A DNA stretch of 11,981 nt, from assembly GCA_003519585.1 (NCBI GenBank), contig DOWL01000201.1:1358-13338 (forward strand), given 5' to 3'. Positions 5,948-11,981 of the stretch are shown piece by piece. Below the pieces are notes generated by a model that did not search any database, was not told the DNA's origin, and was given only the letters and a program-made list of their open reading frames with translations. Numbering within the stretch: the stretch's first letter is position 1; every line of letters begins with the position of its first letter. Both the position numbers and the translations under genes were made by a program. The DNA is from Nocardioides sp. (GTDB taxonomy: Bacteria; Actinomycetota; Actinomycetes; Propionibacteriales; Nocardioidaceae).

Positions 5948-6454
5948 CTGGGTACCTGGCTGGGCATCCGCCCCGGCTTCGAGCCAGCCCCGGAACGCCT
6001 CGAGGTTGTGCGTCGGCTCGCCGCGGAGCCGCCGCCACTCCCACTCCTTGCGGATCGACGAGGCGAAGCCGAGCTCGAGGATGGCGTTGAACGAGTCGTC
6101 GGCCGTCGACAGCACGGTGCCCAGCAGCCGGTCGAGTTCGTCCTCCTCGACCATCGACAGCGGCAGCCGACCGTCGAGGTAGATGTCGCCGAGGCGGTCG
6201 ACCGCGAACGCGACGCCGTACAGCCTGAGGTTGCGCTGGAGCAGCCACTCGTAGACGCGTTCGTGGTTCTCGTCGGGGCGGCGGCAGACGAACGCGTGCA
6301 CACCCAGCGCGTGCACACCGACGTCGAGCCGGACCGGGGTCTGCAGCTTCTTCTCGCCCGGCAGCGCGAAGGAGAACTGACCCGGACGCGGCTCGTCGTA
6401 CTCCAGGTCGTTGGCCTCCAGGTAGGCACGGAGCCGGTCGGCGGGGTCGCTCAC
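5903..6454 (-). CDS. YbjN domain-containing protein (Rv0487-like)
   Basis: Cytosolic protein of 183 residues with a YbjN/type III chaperone-like fold (residues 5-130: [26 protein letters not shown] is the early strand region). RKEWEWRRL and a short acidic tail ([13 protein letters not shown]) close the protein. The GTG start overlaps the mshA stop by 4 nt (GTGA), so it is translationally coupled to mshA. A YbjN-domain gene directly downstream of mshA is also found in Mycobacterium tuberculosis (Rv0486-Rv0487), so a link to mycothiol metabolism is plausible but unproven. Its 3' end overlaps the convergent DUF1304 gene by 45 bp. An in-frame 15-nt duplication encodes GVHAL then GVHAF. Confidence 0.9.
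   Translation of the reverse strand: MSDPADRLRAYLEANDLEYDEPRPGQFSFALPGEKKLQTPVRLDVGVHALGVHAFVCRRPDENHERVYEWLLQRNLRLYGVAFAVDRLGDIYLDGRLPLSMVEEDELDRLLGTVLSTADDSFNAILELGFASSIRKEWEWRRLRGEPTHNLEAFRGWLEAGADAQPGTQSGGGEDEDETDQRR
6293..6319. repeat. 12-nt direct repeat at 15-nt offset inside the YbjN gene
   Basis: CGCGTGCACACC occurs at 6293-6304 and again at 6308-6319. The 15-nt offset keeps frame and produces the repeated peptide [10 protein letters not shown]. It is probably a small in-frame duplication or codon-usage coincidence. Confidence 0.5.
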
Positions 6455-7710
6455 GACACGGCCGCGGCGAGCGAGCTGCGGGCGCGGTCGTAGACCTCGA
6501 GCGTCGCCTCGGCGGTCGCCTCCCACGAGAAGAGCCGGGCCTGTTCGAGCGCGCCCGCGCCCAGCCGGTGCTGGAGCGCGGGGTCGGAGACGATCCGGCG
6601 CAGCGCCTCGGCCCAGTCGTCGGTGCGGTGGCTGTCGACCAGCAGGCCGCTGTGGCCGTCGCGGACCACCGTGGTGAGCCCGCCGACCGCGGCCGCGACG
6701 ACCGGGGTGCCGGTGGCCTGCGCCTCGGCGGCGACCAGCCCGAACGACTCGTTGTACGACGGTACGGCGACCAGCGTCGCCGCGGCGTACCACCGCGCCA
6801 ACTCCTCCTGGGAGACCGGCGGGACGAACCGGACGACGTCGGTGATGCCCAGCTCGGCGGCGAGGTCGGCCAGCGCCTGCGGCTTGTCGAGACCGGACCC
6901 GGAGGGCCCCCCGACGATCGGCACGACCATCCGCGAGCGGCGTGCGGGTTCGCGCTGGAGGAGTGTCGCGACGGCACGGAGGAGGACGTCGGGCGCCTTG
7001 AGCGGCTGGATCCGGCCGGCGAACAGGAGGACGTCGGCGTCGTCAGGCAGGCCGAGCGCCACGCGCGCCTGGCCCTTGCCGAGGGGCCGGAACAGCTCGA
7101 GGTCGACCCCGGGATGGACCACCTCGACCCGAGCGGGGTCAGCGTCGTACAGCTCGATCAGCTGCTTGGCCTCGAGGTCGGTGCTGGCGATGAGCATGTC
7201 GGCCGCCTCGACCACCTGCTCCTCGCCGATCACCCGGGCGGTCGGCTCGGGGCTGTCACCGTCCGCGAGGGCGGCGTTCTTGACCTTCGCCATGGTGTGC
7301 ATCGAGTGCACCAGCGGGACGCCCCAGCGGTCGCGGGCCAGCGCCCCGACCTGCCCGGAGAGCCAGTAGTGGCTGTGCACGATGTCGTAGTGCCCGACCG
7401 GCTGGGCCGCCTCAGCACGCAGCACCTCGCGGGCGAAGACGCACAGTTGCGCGGGCAGCTCGTGCTTGGTCAGCCCCTCGAACGGGCCGGCGTGGATGTG
7501 CCGCACGGTGATGCCGTCGAAGGCCTCGACCACCGGGTCGAGTGTCGAGCTCGTCGCGCGGGTGAAGATGTCGACCTGCACGCCCTGGCGTGCCAGCCGC
7601 TTGGCCAGCTCGATGACGTAGACGTTCATCCCGCCGGCGTCACCGGTCCCCGGCTGGTCGAGGGGTGAGGTGTGCAGGCTGACCATGGCCGCCCGCTGGA
7701 GCTCCCGCAT
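6451..7710 (-). CDS. mshA: D-inositol-3-phosphate glycosyltransferase MshA (mycothiol biosynthesis)
   Basis: Catalyses the first step of mycothiol synthesis: transfer of N-acetylglucosamine from UDP-GlcNAc to 1D-myo-inositol 3-phosphate. The 419-residue GT-B, GT4-family protein carries MshA-specific motifs: HTSPL (13-17), [11 protein letters not shown] (21-31), [11 protein letters not shown] (112-122), [10 protein letters not shown] (232-241), and [10 protein letters not shown] (321-330) with the E-X7-E pair. ATG 7710 is chosen because AGGAGG ends 5 nt before it. The frame stays open about 95 codons further, but that stretch runs through the promoter and into the neighbouring gene. A SigR-type promoter match lies about 60 nt upstream. 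The downstream YbjN gene overlaps by 4 nt. Mycothiol is the main low-molecular-weight thiol of actinobacteria, so this supports the taxonomic placement. Confidence 0.97.
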   Translation of the reverse strand: MRELQRAAMVSLHTSPLDQPGTGDAGGMNVYVIELAKRLARQGVQVDIFTRATSSTLDPVVEAFDGITVRHIHAGPFEGLTKHELPAQLCVFAREVLRAEAAQPVGHYDIVHSHYWLSGQVGALARDRWGVPLVHSMHTMAKVKNAALADGDSPEPTARVIGEEQVVEAADMLIASTDLEAKQLIELYDADPARVEVVHPGVDLELFRPLGKGQARVALGLPDDADVLLFAGRIQPLKAPDVLLRAVATLLQREPARRSRMVVPIVGGPSGSGLDKPQALADLAAELGITDVVRFVPPVSQEELARWYAAATLVAVPSYNESFGLVAAEAQATGTPVVAAAVGGLTTVVRDGHSGLLVDSHRTDDWAEALRRIVSDPALQHRLGAGALEQARLFSWEATAEATLEVYDRARSSLAAAVS

Positions 7711-7715
7711 CGACA

Positions 7716-7721
7716 CCTCCT
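7716..7721 (-). promoter_or_regulatory. mshA ribosome binding site
   Basis: AGGAGG on the minus strand with a 5-nt spacer to ATG 7710. It fixes the mshA start and contrasts with the leaderless-looking genes elsewhere in the window. Confidence 0.85.
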
Positions 7722-7768
7722 GCACCCGGGGCCTCGTCGCCCAACTTCGACACGTCTCCGCAGGGCGC

Positions 7769-7795
7769 AACCCGCGGATCTCGACTGTTGTTCCC
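7769..7795 (-). promoter_or_regulatory. SigR/SigH-type promoter of mshA
   Basis: On the minus strand GGGAAC (7795-7790) is followed by exactly 18 nt and then GTT (7771-7769). This matches the SigR/SigH disulfide-stress consensus (GGGAAY, N16-18, GTT). The start of transcription would fall near 7762, giving a leader of about 50 nt that contains the AGGAGG. In Streptomyces coelicolor mshA is a known SigR target, which makes the match functionally sensible. Confidence 0.68.
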
Positions 7796-7826
7796 GGCAT
7801 CCTCTGGGAGGTACCCGGGCGGCGGC

Positions 7827-8219
7827 TCAGGCCGCGTGGGATCCCCCCGGGTGGCGCGGCTGCTCCGGTGCGTCGTGGCGGCCGCCGCGGCGAGCCGCCA
7901 GCCCGGCCAGGCAGTACGCCGCCATCAACGCCCCGAGCACGCCGTCGACCCAGCGGTCGGAGAACTGCTGATGGAGGAACTCCAGCAACGCCCACGCCAA
8001 GGCCACCAGGCAGATCGCCACCAGCACCCGCAACGCCGGCAGTCCCGACACCAGCCCGGCGCCGATGCCGAGCAGCGCGAGGACGAGCAGTGCCACGCCG
8101 CCGTAGTGCAGCGCATTGATCAGCGACGCCGGCCCGTTTCCGTCGTCCAGCACCGCTCGCAGCACCCAGCAGAGGCCGCCGAGGAAGCCGGCGATGCGGG
8201 CGAGGGTGCCGACTGTCAC
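7827..8219 (-). CDS. Small four-helix membrane protein, unknown function
   Basis: Unrecognised predicted membrane protein of 130 residues. Four hydrophobic segments are visible: [58 protein letters not shown] and [18 protein letters not shown] hydrophilic tail rich in His, Arg, Gly and Pro ends the protein. GTG 8219 is preferred because CACACT (8228-8233 on the minus strand) sits 8 nt upstream like a leaderless -10. ATG 8252 in the same frame would add 11 polar residues and overlap the start codon of the divergent SDR gene by 2 nt. It could be coupled in expression to mshA, whose start lies 116 nt downstream, but mshA has its own promoter. Confidence 0.72.
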   Translation of the reverse strand: MTVGTLARIAGFLGGLCWVLRAVLDDGNGPASLINALHYGGVALLVLALLGIGAGLVSGLPALRVLVAICLVALAWALLEFLHQQFSDRWVDGVLGALMAAYCLAGLAARRGGRHDAPEQPRHPGGSHAA

Positions 8220-8227
8220 AGGCGTTG

Positions 8228-8243
8228 AGTGTGCCACCACAAT
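8228..8243. promoter_or_regulatory. Back-to-back -10 elements for divergent genes
   Basis: On the minus strand CACACT (8228-8233) lies 8 nt before GTG 8219. On the plus strand CACAAT (8238-8243) lies 7 nt before ATG 8251. If both are real, two leaderless promoters are packed into about 30 bp and RNA polymerase could not occupy both at once. Confidence 0.35.
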
Positions 8244-8250
8244 GGAAGTC

Positions 8251-9030
8251 ATGAGCCAGCCACCCGCGTCCTCGACCGCTCCGGTCCGTACCGCCGTGGT
8301 CACCGGCGCCAGCAGCGGCATCGGGGCCGCCAGCGCCCGGATGCTCGCCGGGGCCGGGTTCCAGGTGACATGTGCGGCGCGGCGCGCCGACCGGATCGGG
8401 GCACTGGCCGACGAGATCGGCGGGACTGCCGTGACCTGCGACGTCACCGACGCAGCCTCGGTCGCCGGCCTAGCCGACGCGGTCGGCGGGACCCTCAACC
8501 TGCTGGTCAACAACGCCGGAGGCGCGTTCGGCGCGACTCCGGTCGCCGAGGCCGACGTCGACGACTGGCGCCGGATGTACGACGTCAACGTGCTCGGCCT
8601 GGTGCGCGTCACCCGGGCGCTCCTGCCCGCGCTCATCGCGAGTGGCGACGGGATGATCCTCAACGTCGGCTCGACGGCGGGCCGGATCGCCTACGAGGGC
8701 GGGGGCGGCTACACCGCGGCCAAGCACGGCACCCAAGTGGTGAGCGAGACGCTGCGGCTCGAGCTCTGGGACCAGCCGGTCCGGGTGTGCGAGATCGCGC
8801 CGGGCATGGTCAAGACCGACGAGTTCGCGCTGGTCCGCTTCGATGGCGACCAGCAGAAGGCCGACGCCATCTACGCCGGCGTGGCCGCTCCGTTGACCGC
8901 CGAGGACGTCGCCGACGCGATCACCTGGATGGCCACCCGGCCGGCGCACGTCAACGTCGACGAGCTGGTGATCCGGCCGCGGGCGCAGGCGGCGCAGCAT
9001 AAGGTGTTCCGCGAGCCGTCCGCGCCGTGA
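8251..9030 (+). CDS. Classical short-chain dehydrogenase/reductase (YdfG-like)
   Basis: Cytosolic NAD(P)-dependent oxidoreductase of 259 residues with a Rossmann fold. The cofactor glycine motif TGASSGIG is at 18-25, NNAG at 87-90, and the catalytic tetrad is N113, S141, Y154 and K158 (YTAAK). PGMVKTD at 184-190 is the usual PG motif. The basic pair RR after the second strand (CAARRADRI) favours NADPH. The overall pattern resembles YdfG/serine-3-dehydrogenase-type SDRs acting on 3-hydroxy acids, but the substrate is not determined. ATG 8251 fits the CACAAT promoter. ATG 8242 would add three residues. The racemase gene follows after 31 nt, so the two probably form an operon. Confidence 0.93.
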   Translation: MSQPPASSTAPVRTAVVTGASSGIGAASARMLAGAGFQVTCAARRADRIGALADEIGGTAVTCDVTDAASVAGLADAVGGTLNLLVNNAGGAFGATPVAEADVDDWRRMYDVNVLGLVRVTRALLPALIASGDGMILNVGSTAGRIAYEGGGGYTAAKHGTQVVSETLRLELWDQPVRVCEIAPGMVKTDEFALVRFDGDQQKADAIYAGVAAPLTAEDVADAITWMATRPAHVNVDELVIRPRAQAAQHKVFREPSAP

Positions 9031-9061
9031 GCGCCGCAGCGGGCATGGGAGAGTGAGCCCC

Positions 9062-9763
9062 ATGGCGAGCGGGATGAAGACCATCGGCCTGGTCGGCGGG
9101 ATGAGCTGGGAGAGCAGCGCGGTCTACTACCGCAACCTCAACCTGGGCGTCCAGAAGCGGCTGGGCGGCCTCTCCTCGCCGCGCCTGGTGTTGAGCACCG
9201 TCGACTTCGCCGAGCTGACCGACCTCGAGGACGCCGAGCGCTGGGACCAGATCGGGACCCTGCTCGCCGACGCGGGCCAGGGGGTCGAGCGGGCCGGCGC
9301 CGACTTCCTGCTGTTGTGCACCACGACGTTCCACAAGGTGGCCGACCAGATCGAGGCCGCGGTGGACATCCCACTGCTCCACCTCGCCGACGTGGTCGCC
9401 GACGCGTGCACCGAGGCCGGCGTACGCAAGGTCGCCTTCATCGGCACCACGGTGGCGATGTCGGACGGCTTCTTCACCGACCGGATGGCCGGCCACGGGC
9501 TCGAGGTGCTGGTGCCGCCGGTCTCCGAGCACGAGTGGCTCAACGCCGCGATCTACGAGGAGCTCGTGCACGGCTCCGTGCTCCCCCGCACCCGCAGTCG
9601 GGTGGTCGACCTGATCCACCGGCTCTGGGACGCCGGCGCGGAGGGCGTGCTCCTCGGTTGCACCGAACTCGAGCTGCTCATCCACCAGGCCGACGTCGAC
9701 CTGCCGGTCTTCCCCTGCACCACCCTGCACGTCGAGGCGGCGTTGGATCGCGCACTGAGCTGA
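9062..9763 (+). CDS. Aspartate/glutamate racemase-family protein (YgeA-like)
   Basis: Cofactor-independent amino acid racemase of 233 residues. The N-terminus MKTIGLVGGMSWESSAVYYRNLN is the hallmark of the YgeA subgroup. The first active-site region reads LLLCTTTFHKVAD (C86, T87-T89, H91). Aligned with the usual CNTAH, the catalytic Cys is replaced by Thr87, while the second catalytic Cys is kept in LLGCTELELL (C200). E. coli YgeA (EcL-DER) also has a Thr/Cys pair and racemises L-Asp and L-Glu. ATG 9062 has GGGAGAG 8 nt upstream. GTG 9053 and ATG 9074 are alternatives. It is downstream of the SDR gene. Repeat copy D begins 13 nt after the stop and separates it from the convergent protease gene. 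Confidence 0.92.
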   Translation: MASGMKTIGLVGGMSWESSAVYYRNLNLGVQKRLGGLSSPRLVLSTVDFAELTDLEDAERWDQIGTLLADAGQGVERAGADFLLLCTTTFHKVADQIEAAVDIPLLHLADVVADACTEAGVRKVAFIGTTVAMSDGFFTDRMAGHGLEVLVPPVSEHEWLNAAIYEELVHGSVLPRTRSRVVDLIHRLWDAGAEGVLLGCTELELLIHQADVDLPVFPCTTLHVEAALDRALS

Positions 9764-9776
9764 GTCAACCGTCGGG

Positions 9777-9835
9777 TAGTCCGTGACGAAGTTCATCCTC
9801 GAACGGTGTTCGGACCTGCAGAACGTCACGGACTA
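9777..9835 (+). repeat. Palindromic repeat copy D (59 nt), divergent arms, plus orientation
   Basis: TAG at 9777 to CTA at 9835, again exactly 59 nt. The outer arms TAGTCCGTGACG and CGTCACGGACTA pair perfectly over 12 bp, although bases 6-10 differ from the other copies. Both arms have therefore changed together. The centre CTCGAACGGTGTTCGGACC closely matches copy B in the same orientation. The GG before TAG and TC after CTA are kept. The flanking mini-hairpin and GGGA tail of the other copies are not evident. The right arm contains the stop codon of the M4 protease gene (TAG on the minus strand, 9833-9835). It lies between convergent genes and could act as a two-way terminator. Confidence 0.8.
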
Positions 9836-11152
9836 TCGGTCGGACAGGGTCGGCAACACCAGTTCGGCGACCCGGCGCAGGTCTGAGGTGAGCTGCTGCT
9901 CGGGGACGGTGGCACGGTCGCCGCAGAGGTCGAAGGCGTAAACGTAGCGATCCGGTTGGGGGTCGCCGCCGGCGACCAGGCGTAGGTCGATCCGGTCGAC
10001 GAGGCTGGCCAACTCGGGGGCTCGCCGGTCGTCGGTGTCGAGGTCGACCCGGCCGTCGGTGGTGAGCCCGGCGAAGCCACCGGTCCGGCGCACGCGGACG
10101 GTCCGGCCGCTTTCGGCCGGCGCCTGCTGGCCGGAGTCGGCGGAGCTGGCGCCGGGCGTGACGCCGACGGTGCGCCATGCCTCCTCGACCCGGTCGGCGT
10201 GCGTGCCGGCCGCCGCGATCGTCGCGGCAGCGAAGCCGGCGAAGTCGCTGCGTGCCGAGAGCCCACCGGTGAGCGCGGCGTACCAGATCTGGCCGGCGCC
10301 CTCGGCGGCCGAACCGCCGATCGCCACCGCGGCGAGCTGGAAGGCGCGGTTGGGGATGCCGGAGTTGAGATGGACGCCGCCGTTGTCGTCGGTGGTGTCG
10401 ACGTAGCCGTCCATGTGGGCCGGCTGCGGATCCTTACCGAGCACCGGGTCGTCGTAAGCCGTGCCCGGGTGGGCCATGTCGCGCAGGGCCCGGCCCTGGA
10501 CGCCGGGCAGGAACAGGCCGGCACCGATCAGCCAGTCGCCGGCAGCAGCGTCCTGACCGAGCAGCCGCTGCTTGAGGCACGAGGCGAAGACGTCGGACAC
10601 CGACTCGTTGAGCGCGCCAGACTGGCCCTCGTAGACCAGGCCGGCGGTGTGCTCGGTGACCGCGTGGGTCAGCTCGTGGCCGAGCACGTCGACCGGCTTG
10701 GTGAACCGGTCGAAGGTCTTGCCGTCGCCGTCGCCGAAGACCAGCTGGGCGCCGTTCCAGAAGGCGTTGTCGTAGTTGCGCTGGTAGTGGACGGTTGCCA
10801 GCACCGTCGCGCCGGCGTCGTCGTAGGAGTCGCGGTCGTAGACCTCGCGGAACAGCGCCAGGCTGGCCGCCACACCGTCGGCCGCCTCATCGACGGCGAG
10901 GTCGCCGGTCGGGGCATCGCCCGGACGGCGTACGGCGTCGCCGGGCAGCCGGGAGCCGCTGCGTGCCGTGTGCACCACCCAGTCGTCGCCCGTCGCGGCG
11001 GCGACCACCGTCGCGACCGTCGTCGGCGCCCCGCGCTCCAGGCGCAGGAGGGCGTCATGGGCCAGGGTCTGCTCGACCCACTCGGCGACCTCGGGACTGT
11101 GGCGCGCGATCTGGCGCAGCAGGTAGGGCGGGACGAAACAGAGCCAGCTCAC
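9833..11152 (-). CDS. Protealysin-like M4 zinc metalloprotease with C-terminal emfourin-like domain
   Basis: Thermolysin-family protease of 439 residues. The zinc site is HELTH (H159, E160, H163) plus Glu183 in GALNESVSD. The catalytic His261 is in NGGVHLNSGIPN. There is no signal peptide. The N-terminus has the PPY motif (FVPPYLLRQIA) typical of the short propeptide of protealysin-like enzymes, so the protein may act in the cytosol or leave by an unconventional route. After the catalytic domain (to about 335) and a linker, residues 350-434 (VRVRRTGGFAGLTTDGRVDL, then DRYVYAFDLCG and VPEQQLTSDLRRVAELVL) resemble emfourin, the protealysin inhibitor usually made as a separate protein. The GTG start overlaps the upstream PPOX gene by 4 nt. 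The stop codon lies in repeat copy D. Confidence 0.93.
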   Translation of the reverse strand: MSWLCFVPPYLLRQIARHSPEVAEWVEQTLAHDALLRLERGAPTTVATVVAAATGDDWVVHTARSGSRLPGDAVRRPGDAPTGDLAVDEAADGVAASLALFREVYDRDSYDDAGATVLATVHYQRNYDNAFWNGAQLVFGDGDGKTFDRFTKPVDVLGHELTHAVTEHTAGLVYEGQSGALNESVSDVFASCLKQRLLGQDAAAGDWLIGAGLFLPGVQGRALRDMAHPGTAYDDPVLGKDPQPAHMDGYVDTTDDNGGVHLNSGIPNRAFQLAAVAIGGSAAEGAGQIWYAALTGGLSARSDFAGFAAATIAAAGTHADRVEEAWRTVGVTPGASSADSGQQAPAESGRTVRVRRTGGFAGLTTDGRVDLDTDDRRAPELASLVDRIDLRLVAGGDPQPDRYVYAFDLCGDRATVPEQQLTSDLRRVAELVLPTLSDR

Positions 11153-11619
11153 GACGGCACCCGGTCGGGCGGGAAGCCGCCCCTGGCGACCGGACCCCAG
11201 CGCTCGGGGGTGATCCGGATCAGCGACTTGCCCTGGCGGTGCATCGCGGCGCGGTATTCGTCCCAGTCGGGGTGCTCACCGGAGATGCAGCGGTAGTAGT
11301 CGACCAGCCCGTCCTCGGCCTCCTGGCTGGGCATGTCGAGCACCTCGGCGGTGCCGTCGACCTGGACCCAGGCGTCGCTCCACTCCTCGGAGAGGACCAT
11401 CACGCTGGCCCGCGGGTCGCGGCGCAGATTGGTGACCTTGGCGCGGTCGGGATAGGTCGACACCACGATCCGGCCCGCGGCGTCCACCCCGCCGGTGACG
11501 GGCGAGAGCTGGGGCCGGCCGTCTCGACGGGTGGTGACCAGCATGAGGTGGTGGCGGGTCCGAACGAAGTCGAGGAGTTCGTCACGCGTGACCCGAGTGT
11601 TCGTCGCGATCTGAGGCAT
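11149..11619 (-). CDS. PPOX-class (probable F420- or flavin-dependent) oxidoreductase
   Basis: Split-beta-barrel protein of 156 residues from the pyridoxamine-5'-phosphate-oxidase-like superfamily. Family features are LVTTRRDGRPQLSPVTGGVD near the N-terminus, then STYPDRAKVTNLRRDPRASVMV, the cofactor phosphate-binding region of the F420-binding FDOR-B group, and GTAEVLD. The C-terminal part (YYRCISGEHPDWDEYRAAMHRQGKSLIRITPERWGP) also fits that group. The cofactor choice between F420 and FMN is inferred. ATG 11619 has TACGGT 6 nt upstream, indicating a leaderless mRNA. Its stop overlaps the protease GTG by 4 nt, so protease translation probably depends on this gene. Confidence 0.9.
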   Translation of the reverse strand: MPQIATNTRVTRDELLDFVRTRHHLMLVTTRRDGRPQLSPVTGGVDAAGRIVVSTYPDRAKVTNLRRDPRASVMVLSEEWSDAWVQVDGTAEVLDMPSQEAEDGLVDYYRCISGEHPDWDEYRAAMHRQGKSLIRITPERWGPVARGGFPPDRVPS

Positions 11620-11625
11620 GCCGCC

Positions 11626-11631
11626 ACCGTA
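11626..11631 (-). promoter_or_regulatory. -10 element of the PPOX-protease operon (leaderless)
   Basis: TACGGT on the minus strand, then 6 nt, then ATG 11619. It is the same hexamer as in the phoU promoter and the same spacing as at senX3 and the EamA gene. Confidence 0.55.
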
Positions 11632-11640
11632 GCCGTGGCC

Positions 11641-11662
11641 GCCGACAGCGAGCCGACAGCGA
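11641..11662. repeat. Tandem 11-bp direct repeat between divergent promoters
   Basis: GCCGACAGCGA occurs twice head to tail (11641-11651 and 11652-11662). The copies are one helical turn apart, between the PPOX and typA promoters. It could be a regulator site reading one face of the DNA. It does not match the PHO-box units at 2487. Confidence 0.6.
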
Positions 11663-11687
11663 ATCGTCGGAGCAGGGGGACCGACCG

Positions 11688-11693
11688 TAGAGT
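11688..11693 (+). promoter_or_regulatory. typA -10 element
   Basis: TAGAGT is followed by 8 nt and then GTG 11702, so the transcript would be leaderless or nearly so. No Shine-Dalgarno sequence is visible. Confidence 0.5.
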
Positions 11694-11701
11694 TGACCCT
11701 C

Positions 11702-11981
11702 GTGCCCGAGACCGATCAGCTGCGAACCGCCGAGCTCCGCAACGTCGCGATCGTCGCGCACGTCGACCACGGCAAGACCACCCTGGTCGACGCCATGCTC
11801 CGCCAGGCCGGGGCGTTCTCCGCGCACCAGGCCGAGAGCGTCGGCGAGCGAGTCATGGACAGCGGTGATCTGGAGCGCGAGAAGGGGATCACGATCCTCG
11901 CGAAGAACACCGCGGTCCACTACACCGGTCCGTCCGCGCCCCAGGGGCTGACGATCAACATCATCGACACCCCCGGCCACG
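11702..11981 (+). CDS. typA: Ribosome-associated GTPase TypA/BipA, 5' part (3' end outside window)
   Basis: Translational GTPase of the EF-G-like family, involved in ribosome assembly and stress adaptation. The first 93 residues are present. G1 (P-loop) is AHVDHGKTT at 19-27. The switch region is [24 protein letters not shown] (49-72), and the GITI threonine and AKN context identify TypA/BipA among these GTPases. G3 DTPGH is at 89-93, ending exactly at the window edge. The GTG start follows the TAGAGT hexamer by 8 nt. It is divergent from the PPOX-protease operon across an 82-bp region that holds a tandem repeat. Confidence 0.95.
   Translation, partial: MPETDQLRTAELRNVAIVAHVDHGKTTLVDAMLRQAGAFSAHQAESVGERVMDSGDLEREKGITILAKNTAVHYTGPSAPQGLTINIIDTPGH

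Noticed and set aside
4714..6090. Long plus-strand frame across the EamA and DUF1304 genes
   Set aside because: It is Arg/Pro/Gly-rich, crosses two well-supported genes in another frame, and has no recognisable domain.
526..9835. CRISPR-like array
   Set aside because: The four copies are kilobases apart, in both orientations and between unrelated genes. There are no spacers or cas genes.

Overview
The window is about 70% GC, with many GTG starts, no rRNA or tRNA genes, and the pathway signature of a mycothiol-using actinobacterium: an MshA glycosyltransferase, a SenX3/RegX3-type phosphate two-component system, a probable F420/flavin oxidoreductase, and many promoters that seem to give leaderless mRNAs. 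The proteins and local gene order look most like Nocardioides or another Nocardioidaceae. That genus-level guess is inference from family resemblance, not a database search.

Layout, left to right. (1) 1-495: the 3' part of phosphoglycerate mutase gpmA (+). (2) 505-1785: one minus-strand gene for a winged-helix/PD-(D/E)XK-like protein, bracketed by two inverted copies of a ~90-bp palindromic repeat. (3) 1786-4423: the phosphate-signalling block, with phoU (-) divergent from senX3-regX3 (+). A PHO-box-like array sits between them. (4) 4613-5947: an EamA permease and a DUF1304 membrane protein (+). (5) 5903-7710: mshA and a YbjN-domain gene (-), translationally coupled and preceded by a strong match to a SigR-type thiol-stress promoter. 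(6) 7827-8219: a small four-helix membrane protein (-), divergent from an SDR oxidoreductase and a YgeA-like Asp/Glu racemase (+, 8251-9763). (7) 9833-11619: a PPOX-family oxidoreductase coupled by a GTGA overlap to a protealysin-like M4 metalloprotease (-), whose C-terminus looks like a fused emfourin-type inhibitor domain. (8) 11702-end: the start of the GTPase gene typA/bipA (+).

The feature that ordinary annotation would miss is a dispersed repeat family. Four intergenic elements (526-584, 1706-1764, 4452-4510, 9777-9835) share a palindromic core of exactly 59 nt. The cores have TAGTC/GACTA ends, a central GAACG-N-(C/T)G(T/G)TC motif, and a G on one side and T on the other just outside the ends, which gives each copy an orientation. 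Three copies also share a flanking mini-hairpin and a conserved tail ending in GGGA. Every copy lies next to the 3' end of at least one gene, so they may end or process transcripts. Two copies in inverted orientation enclose the PD-(D/E)XK gene, and the 4-bp sequence TCAG sits at both outer edges. This makes 505-1785 a candidate for an undescribed mobile or selfish unit comparable in layout to a REP/RAYT 'REPtron'.

How the genes fit together: phoU, senX3 and regX3 form the phosphate-sensing circuit. In mycobacteria gpm and the mshA-ybjN pair are near neighbours of senX3-regX3. Here the same genes are present but separated by inserted genes and repeats. No intergenic stretch longer than 300 bases exists. 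The longest are 496-600, 1642-1785, 4424-4612 and 7711-7826, and the first three are largely filled by repeat copies.
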